DNA from: Jeotgalibacillus soli
GTDB taxonomy: Bacteria; Bacillota; Bacilli; Bacillales; Jeotgalibacillaceae
NCBI RefSeq assembly: GCF_000829435.1
Contig: NZ_JXRP01000009.1
Location: 186,001 to 250,000 of the forward strand
Direction: 5' to 3'
DNA: 64,000 nt
Numbering within the stretch: position 1 is the first letter of the stretch; every line of letters starts with the position of its first letter. This document shows, piece after piece, positions 45,163 to 54,007 of this stretch. Below the pieces are notes generated by a model, which was not told where the DNA came from, did not search any database, and saw nothing but the letters and a program-made list of their open reading frames with translations. The translations under genes and the position numbers were made by a program.

Positions 45163-46072
45163 ATTTCACATAATTGTAGCTAATATCATGTCTAAAAATG
45201 TAGATGTTCCTAGAACTAGCTTTATCCTAGTTTTAACAGATAAAAGTACCTCTTCGTTAGCAAAAAAATTTCTTGAGGCCTTGAATACAAATAAGTGGAA
45301 GACTTCTTTTTATGAAATGGAAGATCGAGCAAGGTCTGGAGAAGAGCCGCCTGCTGAAGCTGCTGATAAGATGCTGAGGCATGATGTTGTTTTCTGTCTG
45401 ACAAAGCATTCGTTAACTCATACGGTGGCACGTAAAAACGCAAACATTCACGGTATTAGCGTGATAACAATGCCGGGAATTACAGAAGATATGTTCTTAA
45501 ATGGAGCTATTAATGCGGATTACCAGCGGGTAGAAAAAGAAACGATGGAAATGACAGAAAGATTGTCTGAAGCTGAGAAGGTCATTATTAAAACAGGGAA
45601 AGATTATAAGTTGGAGATCCCGGTGCACGAGAGAATGGGTGTTCCAAGCACAGGTGTTTTTAAAGAAAAAGGAGCTTCTGGAAATCTTCCTTCCGGAGAA
45701 GCCTACATTGCTCCAGTTGAAAAAACAGCGAATGGCAAAATTGAAATTAACGGGTCCATTGCCGGTATTGGACTCGTGGATACTCCAGTTGTCTTGGTAA
45801 TTGAACAGGGAAGACTGGTGGACGCAACAGGTAAGGCAGGAGAGAGACTGCTTTCATTGCTTGGCGACGGAGATGGAAGACTCCTTTGTGAATTAGGCAT
45901 TGGCACAAATCATGCGGCTAGAGTAACGGGGAATATATTAGAGGATGAAAAGGCCTATAATACGATTCACATCGCTTTTGGTTCCAACCACACATTTGGG
46001 GGAGTTATTAAAACAAATGTCCATATTGACTGTGTCACAGTCAATCCCGAAGTAGAATGGATGACGTCATAA
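45155..46072 (+). CDS. M29 aminopeptidase/NicX-like metalloenzyme
   Basis: 305 residues from ATG 45155 (AGGAG at 45139-45143); GTG 45143 in frame is part of that site. The C-terminal half has the metal-ligand pattern of M29 aminopeptidases and 2,5-dihydroxypyridine dioxygenase: CELGIGTNHAARVTGNILEDEKAYNTIHIAFGSNHTFGG and NVHIDCV. The N-terminal domain is short compared with true AmpS/AmpT peptidases (about 410), so it is closer to the compact NicX-like members. It could be a ring-opening dioxygenase or a peptidase acting on the imported compound. Coupled to the EamA gene. Confidence 0.75.
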   Translation: MSEFHIIVANIMSKNVDVPRTSFILVLTDKSTSSLAKKFLEALNTNKWKTSFYEMEDRARSGEEPPAEAADKMLRHDVVFCLTKHSLTHTVARKNANIHGISVITMPGITEDMFLNGAINADYQRVEKETMEMTERLSEAEKVIIKTGKDYKLEIPVHERMGVPSTGVFKEKGASGNLPSGEAYIAPVEKTANGKIEINGSIAGIGLVDTPVVLVIEQGRLVDATGKAGERLLSLLGDGDGRLLCELGIGTNHAARVTGNILEDEKAYNTIHIAFGSNHTFGGVIKTNVHIDCVTVNPEVEWMTS

Positions 46073-46098
46073 AAGTTTTAGAAGCAATACAAAAACAA

Positions 46099-46122
46099 GC
46101 CGCCGGGCTTAAACCTGGCGGC
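46099..46122. terminator. Terminator between metalloenzyme and NmrA-like genes
   Basis: GCCGCCGGG and CCTGGCGGC arms with one mismatch, loop of six; T-rich on the minus strand (TTGTTTTTG). Confidence 0.8.
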
Positions 46123-46137
46123 CTGTCTCAATATAAA

Positions 46138-47001
46138 TTAGCCCTGTAATGCTGCTTTTACTGCATCTTTAAGGGATGTTGGTGTACCAATTAAATTATA
46201 CAAGTCTTGTGATGATTTGGAAGTTTCGCCTTTTGCAACGCCATCATAAATGAAAGCAGAAAGCTCAGCGATTGGAGCTGGCAGACCTATGTTTACTAGA
46301 TAATCTTTCGCTTCTTCAAACGAAACGCTGCGGTGCTTCACTTCTTTGCCAGACACCTCGGTTAGAGCGTGAGCTAGATCGTCGAAGCTCCATGGCTGTG
46401 GATTTACAAGGTTATAGGATTTATTTTCATGACCTTCTTCTGCAAGAACTGTAGCAGCTGCCTTCGCAAGGTCATCACGCAATACGGCGTTAATTGTACC
46501 GATTCCAGCGTTTGTTACAAGCTCTCCGCTTTGCACAGCTCCAGCAAGACCTGGGTTAACAAATACATCTGTGTAAAGAGAGTTGCGCAGGAACGTATAA
46601 GGAATATTTGTTGAGCGAATCGCATATTCAGTAGCCATGTGAACAAGGGCAAGCGGTAAATTAGACTCCTCGCCAAAAGCAAATCCAGTGTAGGCAATAT
46701 GTTTTACTCCTGCATCTCGAGCTGCTTTTGCAACAGTAGCGTGCTGACCGATACGATCAGTGTCGTCTGCATCCGGGCTTGAAATGAAAAGGACTTTTTC
46801 AGCGCCTTCAAATGATTTTTTCATGGATTCGAAATCATGATAATCGCCGTAGCGGACCTCTACTCCTTGATTAGCAAGGTCTGAAGCTTTATCTACATTA
46901 CGAACACTCGCGATAATTTCACTTGCAGGAACCTTTTTAAGAAGGTGTTGAATAACAGCGTTTCCTAAACCGCCTGTTGCACCAGTTACTACGATTGACA
47001 T
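46138..47001 (-). CDS. NmrA-like NAD(P)-binding oxidoreductase (QorB/YtfG-like)
   Basis: 287 residues from ATG 47001, which follows GAAGGGAAGGAA; the frame extends upstream but without a site. An atypical SDR: IVVTGATGGLGNAVIQHLLKK is the Rossmann motif, VRYGDYHDFESMKKSFEGAEKVLFISSPDADD the NmrA-type second block. No SDR Tyr-x-x-x-Lys catalysis is expected in this group. Relatives reduce quinones. An Rrf2 gene lies directly upstream on the same strand and an inverted repeat in this gene's promoter matches one upstream of the regulator, so it is likely the regulator's target. Confidence 0.9.
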   Translation of the reverse strand: MSIVVTGATGGLGNAVIQHLLKKVPASEIIASVRNVDKASDLANQGVEVRYGDYHDFESMKKSFEGAEKVLFISSPDADDTDRIGQHATVAKAARDAGVKHIAYTGFAFGEESNLPLALVHMATEYAIRSTNIPYTFLRNSLYTDVFVNPGLAGAVQSGELVTNAGIGTINAVLRDDLAKAAATVLAEEGHENKSYNLVNPQPWSFDDLAHALTEVSGKEVKHRSVSFEEAKDYLVNIGLPAPIAELSAFIYDGVAKGETSKSSQDLYNLIGTPTSLKDAVKAALQG

Positions 47002-47090
47002 AAATAATTCCTTCCCTTCGATAAATAAGTATATTTCAAGAGGTTTTAGTTTAACCAAAGAGGCTATAGAGCAAACAAATCGCTTTCTTA

Positions 47091-47105
47091 TAACCAATAT
47101 GGTTA
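47091..47105. promoter_or_regulatory. Rrf2-type operator upstream of NmrA-like gene
   Basis: TAACCAATATGGTTA, perfect 5-base arms around AATAT. Nearly the same sequence (TAACCAATATAGTTC) occurs upstream of the Rrf2 gene at 47583. Confidence 0.65.
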
Positions 47106-47128
47106 CAACAAGTATGAAAAAATTAGCC

Positions 47129-47563
47129 CTATTTATGAGCCATTTTTTCGGTCAGTTCGGATACAAGCTGGTCAAGCGTAACCTGAGCCAGTTCTTGCTC
47201 CATAGCTGACTGCGCTTGAAGCATTTTTGTACGAAAAACGGATTCAATGTTTGCACCAACCGGGCATTTAGGGTTAGGGTGATCATGGAAATTAAATAAT
47301 TCATCATCTTCCACAACCTCTACCGCTTTATACAGATCAAGCAAGGTAATTTCGTCAAGCTCTTTCAGTAAGTAAGTTCCACCGACGCCAGCGCGCACTC
47401 CCACCAAACCAGCTTTTTTCAGCTGACCAATAATTCTGCGAATAATCACCGGATTCGTCTGAACACTGCCGGCTATTACATCAGAGGTGGACGATGACGG
47501 ACTTAATGCAATCAGAGACAGAATATGAACGGCCATGGAAAAACGGCTGCTAATTTTTTTCAT
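47129..47563 (-). CDS. Rrf2-family transcriptional regulator (YwnA-like)
   Basis: 144 residues from ATG 47563; the ATG at 47572 directly abuts GAGAGG and is too close. HTH: SSSTSDVIAGSVQTNPVIIRRIIGQLKKAGLVGVRAGVGGTYLLKELDEITLLDLYKAVE. It has a single Cys in HPNPKCPVGANIESV at the position where Fe-S Rrf2 proteins have three, so it more likely senses thiol-reactive or electrophile stress than carries a cluster. Matching operators before this gene and the NmrA-like gene indicate autoregulation plus control of the oxidoreductase. Confidence 0.88.
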   Translation of the reverse strand: MKKISSRFSMAVHILSLIALSPSSSTSDVIAGSVQTNPVIIRRIIGQLKKAGLVGVRAGVGGTYLLKELDEITLLDLYKAVEVVEDDELFNFHDHPNPKCPVGANIESVFRTKMLQAQSAMEQELAQVTLDQLVSELTEKMAHK

Positions 47564-47582
47564 ACGTTTCATCCTCTCGATG

Positions 47583-47597
47583 TAACCAATATAGTTC
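47583..47597. promoter_or_regulatory. Rrf2-type operator upstream of regulator gene
   Basis: TAACCAATATAGTTC, a near-copy of the site at 47091, 20 bases upstream of the Rrf2 start. Confidence 0.6.
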
Positions 47598-47639
47598 TAA
47601 CGGGACTGAATGTCAACGAATTTGATTTTGTTTTGTAAA

Positions 47640-47768
47640 TTGCTGTGATGGTTTGTAAATGAGTGATGACGGTCAGTAAATTCTCGTGACGGCCTGTAAA
47701 TGTCAGAGCACGGCCTGCAAATTTCCGCGACGGCCTGTAAATCTCCACAACGGCTTATAAATCAATTC
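47640..47768. repeat. Tandem 20-21-bp repeat, about six copies
   Basis: Imperfect repeats with core GACGGCCTGTAAAT: TGATGGTTTGTAAAT, GACGGTCAGTAAAT, GACGGCCTGTAAAT, CACGGCCTGCAAAT, GACGGCCTGTAAAT, AACGGCTTATAAAT. Outer copies are more degenerate. Intergenic, between the Rrf2 gene and a terminator; non-coding. Confidence 0.75.
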
Positions 47769-47810
47769 CGTCCCCATACCAAAACGCTTTTATTATTCTC
47801 CAAATTAAAA

Positions 47811-47847
47811 AAATGCACCAGGGAAATAAAATCCCCGGTGCATTTTT
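47811..47847 (-). terminator. Terminator of aldo/keto reductase gene
   Basis: AAATGCACCAGGG and CCCCGGTGCATTT with one mismatch, T-rich on both sides. Confidence 0.85.
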
Positions 47848-47851
47848 ATGA

Positions 47852-48787
47852 TTACCCTTTGAAAATCTGACTAATCTTTTCAATTTCATCCGCTGTTAAG
47901 CGAACGTCTAATGTTTTTAAGTTGTTTTTCACCTGTTCAGGTTTTTTAGCTCCTGGAATGAGTACATCAATGGAATCCTGCGTTAAGTACCAGGCAAGAA
48001 CAAGATGTGCAAGCTCCACATTTTTTGTAAATGCAATTTCACGTATTTGTTCAACTTTTTCCAGATTTCGAATAAAGGTTTGTCCCTGGAAAAGTGGATC
48101 ATTGCCACGTAAATCATCAAAAGTCATATCTTTCGTATATTTTCCGCCTAACAATCCTGATGCAAGCGGGAAGTAGGGGATAAATGAAAGATTGTTTTCT
48201 GCTGTGTATGGCAGCAGGTCTTTTTCTGCATCACGCTTAAATAGGTTGTATTCAGACTGCAGCACATCAACATAGCCATCTTTGTTTGCTTCTTTTAGTT
48301 GTTCAATTGAAAAATTGGATACACCGATGCTTTTGATTTTCCCTTGATCTTTAAGCTCTTTTAAAGCACCAACTGCTTCATCCTTTGGTGTGCTTTCATC
48401 CGGGAAATGAATATAAAACAAATCGATATAATCTGTTTGAAGTCGTTTTAAGCTGCTTTCAACAGATTCTTTTAGAAATGCAGGTGAATTATCGAGCTTA
48501 ACCTCACCATTTACGAATTTATGAGCACCTTTGGTAGCAATCACGATCTCCTCACGATTGCCTCTTTCTTTGATCACTTCACCGATTAGTTCCTCTGAAC
48601 GGCCAGGCCCATATATAAAAGCAGTATCTAAAAAATTGATGCCGTTGTCTAAAGCAGTACGAATGAGGTCTTTTCCTGTTTCTTCACTGAGGTTCGGATA
48701 AAGATTATGTCCACCAACAGCGTTCGTACCAAGACCAATAGAGTTTACAAATAATCCTGATTTACCAATTTGGATATGTTCTGCCAT
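47852..48787 (-). CDS. Aldo/keto reductase
   Basis: 311 residues of the (beta/alpha)8 NADPH-dependent family: [23 protein letters not shown] has the catalytic Asp and Tyr, [10 protein letters not shown] the Lys, [14 protein letters not shown] the His; [18 protein letters not shown] and [16 protein letters not shown] complete the pattern. Resembles the IolS/YghZ group. Substrate not inferable; a general aldehyde-detoxifying role fits the neighbouring oxidoreductase genes. Upstream of it lies a 330-base regulatory gap shared with the divergent lactonase operon. Confidence 0.92.
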   Translation of the reverse strand: MAEHIQIGKSGLFVNSIGLGTNAVGGHNLYPNLSEETGKDLIRTALDNGINFLDTAFIYGPGRSEELIGEVIKERGNREEIVIATKGAHKFVNGEVKLDNSPAFLKESVESSLKRLQTDYIDLFYIHFPDESTPKDEAVGALKELKDQGKIKSIGVSNFSIEQLKEANKDGYVDVLQSEYNLFKRDAEKDLLPYTAENNLSFIPYFPLASGLLGGKYTKDMTFDDLRGNDPLFQGQTFIRNLEKVEQIREIAFTKNVELAHLVLAWYLTQDSIDVLIPGAKKPEQVKNNLKTLDVRLTADEIEKISQIFKG

Positions 48788-49119
48788 GTTATCACGTCAT
48801 CTCCTTTTGCAATCTTTCTATAGCTTAGCAAAATACTGAAATGATATGGAAATAATTAGCTCATGATGTTTGTTATAAAAAATATCAAATCCTCTGTGTT
48901 AAACTATAAAATTGACTAGTATTGAAAATTTTAAATATATTGAAGCATTTAAATTGTTCAATTTTTAAAAGGGTGATAAAATTCACGACAAGACTTAGAT
49001 AGGGAGGAGCAGGAGAGCAGTTAAAAGGATTTTTACAGCAATTTGTAAGCGCTTCATTTTAATGGGAAGAATGATAGTGATATCGATCAAATGAGCTTTT
49101 AAAGGGAGGAAAAAAACAA
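48788..49119. other. Divergent promoter region, aldo/keto reductase and lactonase operon
   Basis: 332 bases without a gene. TGTAAGCGCTTCAT at 49044-49057 has the perfect AAGCGCTT cre core but poor flanks, so it is only a possible CcpA site. No other clear structure seen. Confidence 0.4.
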
Positions 49120-49968
49120 ATGACAAATATTATTAAACATAATCCGAAGCTTTATGTTATGGACAATGGTCGTCTAAGTATGGATAAAAACTGGATGATT
49201 GCCATGCATAATCCTGCAACGAAGGATAACCCTAATGCACAAACTGAATTTGTTGAGTTTCCTGTATATACCGTTCTTATTGATCATCCAGCAGGTAAAA
49301 TCCTTTTTGATACTGCTTGCAATCCTAACTCCATGGGTCCAGAAGGCAGATGGGGAAAAGCAACTCAGCAAATGTTCCCAATCGATATGGGAGAGGAATG
49401 CTATCTTCATAATCGTTTGGAAGAATTAAATGTACGACCTGAAGATATCAAATATGTCGTTGCTTCTCATCTTCACCTTGATCATGCAGGCTGTCTGGAG
49501 CTATTCACGAATGCAACAATTATTGTACATGAAGATGAGCTAAACGGTGCGCTTCAAACATATGCCCGCAACCAAAAAGAAGGCGCATACATTTGGGGAG
49601 ATATTGATGCGTGGATCAAAAACAATCTTCAATGGAAAACCATTAAGCGAAGCGAAGATAATATAGAATTAGCGGAGGGAATTAGCATTCTTAATTTCGG
49701 CAGTGGACATGCGTGGGGAATGCTGGGTCTTCAGATCAATTTACCGGAGACAGGCGGAATCATTCTTGCATCAGATGCCATTTATACAGCTGAAAGCTAT
49801 GGACCGCCGATCAAGCCGCCGGGGATTATCTATGATTCTCTTGGCTACTCCAATGCGGTTGAAAAAATACGCAGAATCGCCAATCAAACAAATTCTCAAG
49901 TTTGGTTTGGGCATGATGCAGATCAATTTAAAACATTCCGGAAATCTACTGAAGGATATTACGAGTAA
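49120..49968 (+). CDS. N-acyl-homoserine lactonase-family metallo-beta-lactamase fold hydrolase
   Basis: 282 residues after GGGAGG. The dinuclear zinc site HLHLDHAG plus GSGHAWGMLG and ILASDA are those of AiiA/AttM/BlcC lactonases. Such enzymes open N-acyl-homoserine lactones or gamma-butyrolactone. The next gene, 18 bases on, encodes an iron alcohol dehydrogenase; the same pair forms part of the Agrobacterium blc (attKLM) operon, where it makes 4-hydroxybutyrate and then succinic semialdehyde. That analogy favours a small lactone substrate, with quorum quenching as a possible side activity. Confidence 0.87.
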   Translation: MTNIIKHNPKLYVMDNGRLSMDKNWMIAMHNPATKDNPNAQTEFVEFPVYTVLIDHPAGKILFDTACNPNSMGPEGRWGKATQQMFPIDMGEECYLHNRLEELNVRPEDIKYVVASHLHLDHAGCLELFTNATIIVHEDELNGALQTYARNQKEGAYIWGDIDAWIKNNLQWKTIKRSEDNIELAEGISILNFGSGHAWGMLGLQINLPETGGIILASDAIYTAESYGPPIKPPGIIYDSLGYSNAVEKIRRIANQTNSQVWFGHDADQFKTFRKSTEGYYE

Positions 49969-49986
49969 GATAGAGGAGGGGAAACA

Positions 49987-51168
49987 ATGAGTTTTTCAAA
50001 ATTGGTTTTTGCTCCGTTAAGCTATACCGGCTGGGGTGCCTTAGAACAATTGATACCTGAGGTCAGAAATTATTCACCGGAGAAAATCCTTGTGGTAACC
50101 GACCCGATGCTTGAAAAAATAGGACTCGTTGAACGTGTGACCAAACCGCTTGAAGAGAATGACTACAAAGTCACGGTTTATACGGACGTCGTTCCTGAAC
50201 CGCCGCTCGCAACAGGGGAGAAGCTCGTTTCCTTCACCCGAGAAGGGCAGTTTGATATGGTGATTGGTGTCGGCGGGGGAAGTGCCTTAGATTTAGCCAA
50301 GCTGGCAGCGGTGTTGTCTGTACATGAAGGATCAGTGGAGGACTATTTAAATTTATCCGGATCAAAGCAGGTAGAGAAGAAGGGATTACCTAAAATCCTC
50401 ATTCCTACAACGTCTGGAACTGGTTCTGAGGTAACGAACATCTCTGTTCTTTCCTTAGTTTCTACAAAAGATGTTGTAACGCATGACTATCTTTTAGCGG
50501 ATGTGGCGATCGTGGATCCGGAATTGACGGTGTCGGTTCCAGCAAAAGTAACAGCAGCTACAGGAATTGACGCACTGACGCATGCTGTTGAAGCCTATAT
50601 TTCGGTCAATGCAAGCCCAGCCACGGATGGATTGGCGCTTCAAGCGATTCGTTTGATTGGCCGTTCACTGCGAAAAGCGGTGGAAAATGGAGAAGACAAA
50701 CAGGCCCGTATTGATATGAGTCATGGAAGCTATCTTGCGGGCCTTGCCTTTTTTAACGCGGGTGTAGCAGGCGTTCATGCATTAGCTTATCCTTTAGGCG
50801 GACAATTCCATATTTCTCATGGCGAGTCTAATGCTGTATTGCTGCCTTATGTAATGGGATATATTCGAAAAAGCTGTACTTCTAGAATGTCTGATATTTT
50901 AAATGCATTAGGTGGCAATTCGAGCTACATGACGGAGGAAGAAGCTTCGTATAAGTGTGTGGAGGAGCTTGAGCGGTTGGTGAAGGATGTGGGAATCCCA
51001 TCAACATTGGCAGGTTTTGATATTCCTGAATCTGCTTTAGAAAGCTTAACGCAGGATGGGGTGAAACAAAAGCGGATACTGGCAAGAAGTCCGTTAACGT
51101 TGAAAGAAGATGATATTCGAAACATTTATCGTTCTGCTTTTGAAGGGACTGTTACTGAGCCGGAGTGA
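49987..51168 (+). CDS. Iron-containing alcohol dehydrogenase (4-hydroxybutyrate dehydrogenase-like)
   Basis: 393 residues after GAGGAGGGG. Family III ADH: NAD-binding VIGVGGGSALDLAKLAAVL, TTSGTGSEVTN, and iron ligands in ATGIDALTHAVEAYIS (Asp, His) and GVHALAYPLGGQFHISHGESNAVLLPYV (two His). Likely oxidises the hydroxy-acid produced by the lactonase to its semialdehyde. A succinic semialdehyde dehydrogenase to complete the blc-type path is not present in the window. Confidence 0.9.
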   Translation: MSFSKLVFAPLSYTGWGALEQLIPEVRNYSPEKILVVTDPMLEKIGLVERVTKPLEENDYKVTVYTDVVPEPPLATGEKLVSFTREGQFDMVIGVGGGSALDLAKLAAVLSVHEGSVEDYLNLSGSKQVEKKGLPKILIPTTSGTGSEVTNISVLSLVSTKDVVTHDYLLADVAIVDPELTVSVPAKVTAATGIDALTHAVEAYISVNASPATDGLALQAIRLIGRSLRKAVENGEDKQARIDMSHGSYLAGLAFFNAGVAGVHALAYPLGGQFHISHGESNAVLLPYVMGYIRKSCTSRMSDILNALGGNSSYMTEEEASYKCVEELERLVKDVGIPSTLAGFDIPESALESLTQDGVKQKRILARSPLTLKEDDIRNIYRSAFEGTVTEPE

Positions 51169-51173
51169 AGAAG

Positions 51174-51212
51174 GAGGATCAAAGAGCACAAACACTCTTT
51201 GATCCTCTCTTT
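51174..51212 (+). terminator. Terminator of lactonase-dehydrogenase operon
   Basis: GAGGATCAAAGAG/CTCTTTGATCCTC, perfect 13-base stem, 8-base loop, then TCTTTTT. Confidence 0.92.
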
Positions 51213-51229
51213 TTAACAACGATTGGTTT

Positions 51230-53209
51230 TTACCTATTAGCCTTAAAATGGTTTAGCAATTCATTGAGATCCTCAGAAAGCTTTTGAAGCTTCACTGCGT
51301 CTTGTGAAATAAGCTCGGCGCTTGCGGATTGTTCCTCGCTTGTCGCGCTTACTTCTTCACTGCTTGCAGAAATTTCTTCGGTAATAGCGGATATTGATTC
51401 CACTTGCTCTCCGATTTTTTGAGCGACCTGTTTTAAATGATGAATGGAGTCATCAATTCCTTGGGTTTTCTCGTTAATTTTTTCTACATCATCGGCAATT
51501 TCTTTAAATACCTGTGCCACTACTTGAAATGTTTTTGTGCTCTCTTCAACGGTTTGTACACCTTGATTGACAGCAATAACGGCACGGGAGCTTTCCTTTT
51601 GCGTTTCAGAAATTAGTTGGCTGATCTGTTCAACCGAATGAGTGGTTTCATTCGCTAGCTTTCGCACCTCATCTGCTACCACAGCAAATCCTTTACCTGA
51701 TTCACCGGCACGCGCTGCTTCGATGGAAGCATTTAAGGCGAGAAGGTTCGTTTGATCAGCGATTTGAGAAATGATATCGACGACTTTACCGATTTCAGAG
51801 GATTTGCCATCTACATTTTTAATCAGTGTTGATAAATCGTGAACCGTCTGATTCATTTCGTTCATTTTTGTGACAGCCTGATTAACCTCCCGATCACCAT
51901 TTACGGATGCTTTTTGGCTTGCTTGTGTAAGCCCCTTTACTTCGTTAGTATTCGATGCAATCGTATCAATTTGATGAGCAATTTCATTTACTTCTTCATT
52001 CACAATTGTGACAGAAGAAGCGACTTCTGAGCTTCCTGATGCTACTTCTGAAATGCTCTGAGCTACTTGCTCTGATGATTCACGTGTTTCATCACTGGCT
52101 ACAACCAAATAATTGGATGATTCGTTTAATTGTGTCGATGTGTGATGAATATTGTTCATCATATCGTTCATCGTATCAGCCATTTTATTGATATCCTGGC
52201 CCAGTATGGCGATCTCATCTTTTCCTTTTAGGGCAGTTCGAACGGTGAGGTCGCCCTGTTCAATTTTCTCAGTAGCATTCCGCAATTCCTTTAAACGTCT
52301 CGTGATGCTTTGAGCAAAAAGAATAATTGCGATCGTGGTCAAGAGAGCTGCCGCCAAACCGGCAATCATAACAAGATTTCTTAAGCTGCTGAGCTGCATT
52401 GTTGCTTCCTCGCTAGGGACCGAAATAAATAGATTCCAGTCTGTTGAAGGGATTTTTTCATAAAAGGCATAAAGCTCGCCCTCACCCTCTAATTCAAATT
52501 GCAGTGTTTGAGCATTCGAAACCTCGGCATTGTTTTGAGCTTCTGTTAATTCAGGAATATTAAATTCTGTAAGGTTTTGTTCTGCAATATAATCAAGGGT
52601 AGGGTGGGCGATGATGAGCCCGTCCCCTTGTGTAACAAAGGCGTAGCCTGTTTCGCCAATCTCAATTGAAGATACCAGTTCACTAAACGTATCGGTGGTA
52701 AAGGTGCTGGCAGCTAACCCGAGTAGCTCTCCGTTGTTATCCTGGATTGGAACAGCAACAACAAACGAGCTCTCTCCTGTTGAGCGGCTGAAGATCATGT
52801 CAGAAATACTTAAAGCTGCACCGTCCATGATCTCCTGGAAGTATTCCCGATCCGCTATATTAAACTCAGCACCTGTCGTTGAAAAGCCATCTCCATTTAA
52901 ATCTGTCACAAATAGTGCTAAATATTCAGGGTATGCTTCCATTTGTCTTTGTAAATAACTCATTTGGGTTTCGTCATTCATACTCTTTATATCAGAGGAA
53001 CTCACCATATTTTTCAATCGTTCAACATGGATAAGAAAGTAGTTGTCAATTTCATTCGTGGAACCATCAAGCATTAAAAGCGCTTCTTCTTCAAATGCAT
53101 CCGTGAGCAATTCGTTTGATTTGCTATACACAATGACAAAGGCAGCCAGTAATGTTAATAAAATGATGGGTAGAAAAGTAAGCAGAAATTTTTGTTTCAC
53201 AGAATTCAC
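51230..53209 (-). CDS. Methyl-accepting chemotaxis protein with Cache sensor
   Basis: 659 residues from GTG 53209 after AGGAGG. Topology: helix 1 (about 9-28), extracellular dCache domain with [35 protein letters not shown] (ligand-binding block), helix 2 (about 280-300), HAMP, and cytoplasmic signalling region with the hairpin tip [47 protein letters not shown]. It senses small molecules, likely amino or organic acids, and feeds CheA. Monocistronic. Ligand not inferable. Confidence 0.94.
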   Translation of the reverse strand: MNSVKQKFLLTFLPIILLTLLAAFVIVYSKSNELLTDAFEEEALLMLDGSTNEIDNYFLIHVERLKNMVSSSDIKSMNDETQMSYLQRQMEAYPEYLALFVTDLNGDGFSTTGAEFNIADREYFQEIMDGAALSISDMIFSRSTGESSFVVAVPIQDNNGELLGLAASTFTTDTFSELVSSIEIGETGYAFVTQGDGLIIAHPTLDYIAEQNLTEFNIPELTEAQNNAEVSNAQTLQFELEGEGELYAFYEKIPSTDWNLFISVPSEEATMQLSSLRNLVMIAGLAAALLTTIAIILFAQSITRRLKELRNATEKIEQGDLTVRTALKGKDEIAILGQDINKMADTMNDMMNNIHHTSTQLNESSNYLVVASDETRESSEQVAQSISEVASGSSEVASSVTIVNEEVNEIAHQIDTIASNTNEVKGLTQASQKASVNGDREVNQAVTKMNEMNQTVHDLSTLIKNVDGKSSEIGKVVDIISQIADQTNLLALNASIEAARAGESGKGFAVVADEVRKLANETTHSVEQISQLISETQKESSRAVIAVNQGVQTVEESTKTFQVVAQVFKEIADDVEKINEKTQGIDDSIHHLKQVAQKIGEQVESISAITEEISASSEEVSATSEEQSASAELISQDAVKLQKLSEDLNELLNHFKANR

Positions 53210-53636
53210 AGTTTACGTCCTCCTATATGTATTCATTAGTTTGTTGTAATATATGGAATGTCACGTGCGCCATATCATTTATTGCAGTCATTCTGAATCA
53301 ATTTTTACTGTTGGATGCTAATTGAAAAACACTCCTTTACTGTATGGGATTAATAGATAATAAGCAGAGTAGAATTGAAAAGTTGAGGTAGTGGATGATC
53401 GTTTATTTGTCTTAAATTGAAAAAATATGTATGAAAACCTATGTCTTGATTCTTTATACCTATAACATTTGAATTCTTTTTCTTATATCGACAGAGCAAT
53501 TGGTTATTTCAGCATATTTTCGGATACCTTTTCCTTAATGTGGAGTAAGCGTTAACAGTAAGAACATTTAGTGAACAATTTAATATAATAGTTGCTTTTG
53601 TCTAATTTACAGGAAGGGATGGTCTTCATTCATAAA
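53210..53636. other. Intergenic region, no gene seen
   Basis: About 430 AT-rich bases upstream of the chemoreceptor. I see no open frame with a ribosome site, no clear sigma-D-type promoter and no strong hairpin. Confidence 0.4.
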
Positions 53637-53667
53637 AAAGAAGACCCGGAAAAAAGGGGTCTTCTTT
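53637..53667 (-). terminator. Terminator of coat protein gene
   Basis: AAAGAAGACCC and GGGTCTTCTTT arms, 9-base loop, T-run on the minus strand. Confidence 0.88.
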
Positions 53668-53681
53668 CATAAACATATTTT

Positions 53682-53882
53682 TTACTGCCAATAGACTCCG
53701 CCATAACCATGCCAAGGATAAGGGCGTGGATAGTAGGGACGCGGTTGATAAAAAGGATAGTATGGAAAATATGGTCTAGGTCTTGGCCTCGGATATGGGT
53801 AATAATATGGAAATTGTCTTTCATCCATCATTACAGATTGATCATCACCCATAAAATAATCTGTATAAGTTAAATGCTCCAC
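53682..53882 (-). CDS. Tyr/Pro-rich CotT-like spore coat protein
   Basis: 66 residues from GTG 53882 after AAAGGGGGGT. The C-terminal two thirds are a low-complexity run of Tyr, Pro, Arg and Phe (DERQFPYYYPYPRPRPRPYF, then PYYPRPYPWHGYGG). The DERQ-PYYYP-RPRP arrangement resembles what I recall of Bacillus subtilis CotT, a processed inner-coat protein; that comparison is from memory. A CATA-N3-TA sigma-K-type -10 box lies 24 bases upstream, which supports mother-cell expression late in sporulation. Tyrosine richness suits oxidative cross-linking of the coat. Confidence 0.68.
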   Translation of the reverse strand: MEHLTYTDYFMGDDQSVMMDERQFPYYYPYPRPRPRPYFPYYPFYQPRPYYPRPYPWHGYGGVYWQ

Positions 53883-53905
53883 AGCAATACCCCCCTTTCT
53901 CCCTT

Positions 53906-53914
53906 TACACTATG
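53906..53914 (-). promoter_or_regulatory. Sigma-K-type -10 element
   Basis: Minus-strand CATAGTGTA fits CATANNNTA exactly. A -35 AC is only loosely placed (AAAC, about 19 bases upstream), so the call rests on the -10 and the gene's nature. Confidence 0.5.
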
Positions 53915-54007
53915 TTGACAGGAAGAGAAAGGAGTTTGTCCAAGCTGCCGTTGGGTGCCTATTTTGCAGATAGGAACATCCAAGATTTTTATGAAGGGGG
54001 TAAAACG

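Noticed and set aside
47640..47768. CRISPR array
   Set aside because: Units are contiguous imperfect 20-21-mers without regular unique spacers, and no cas genes are near.
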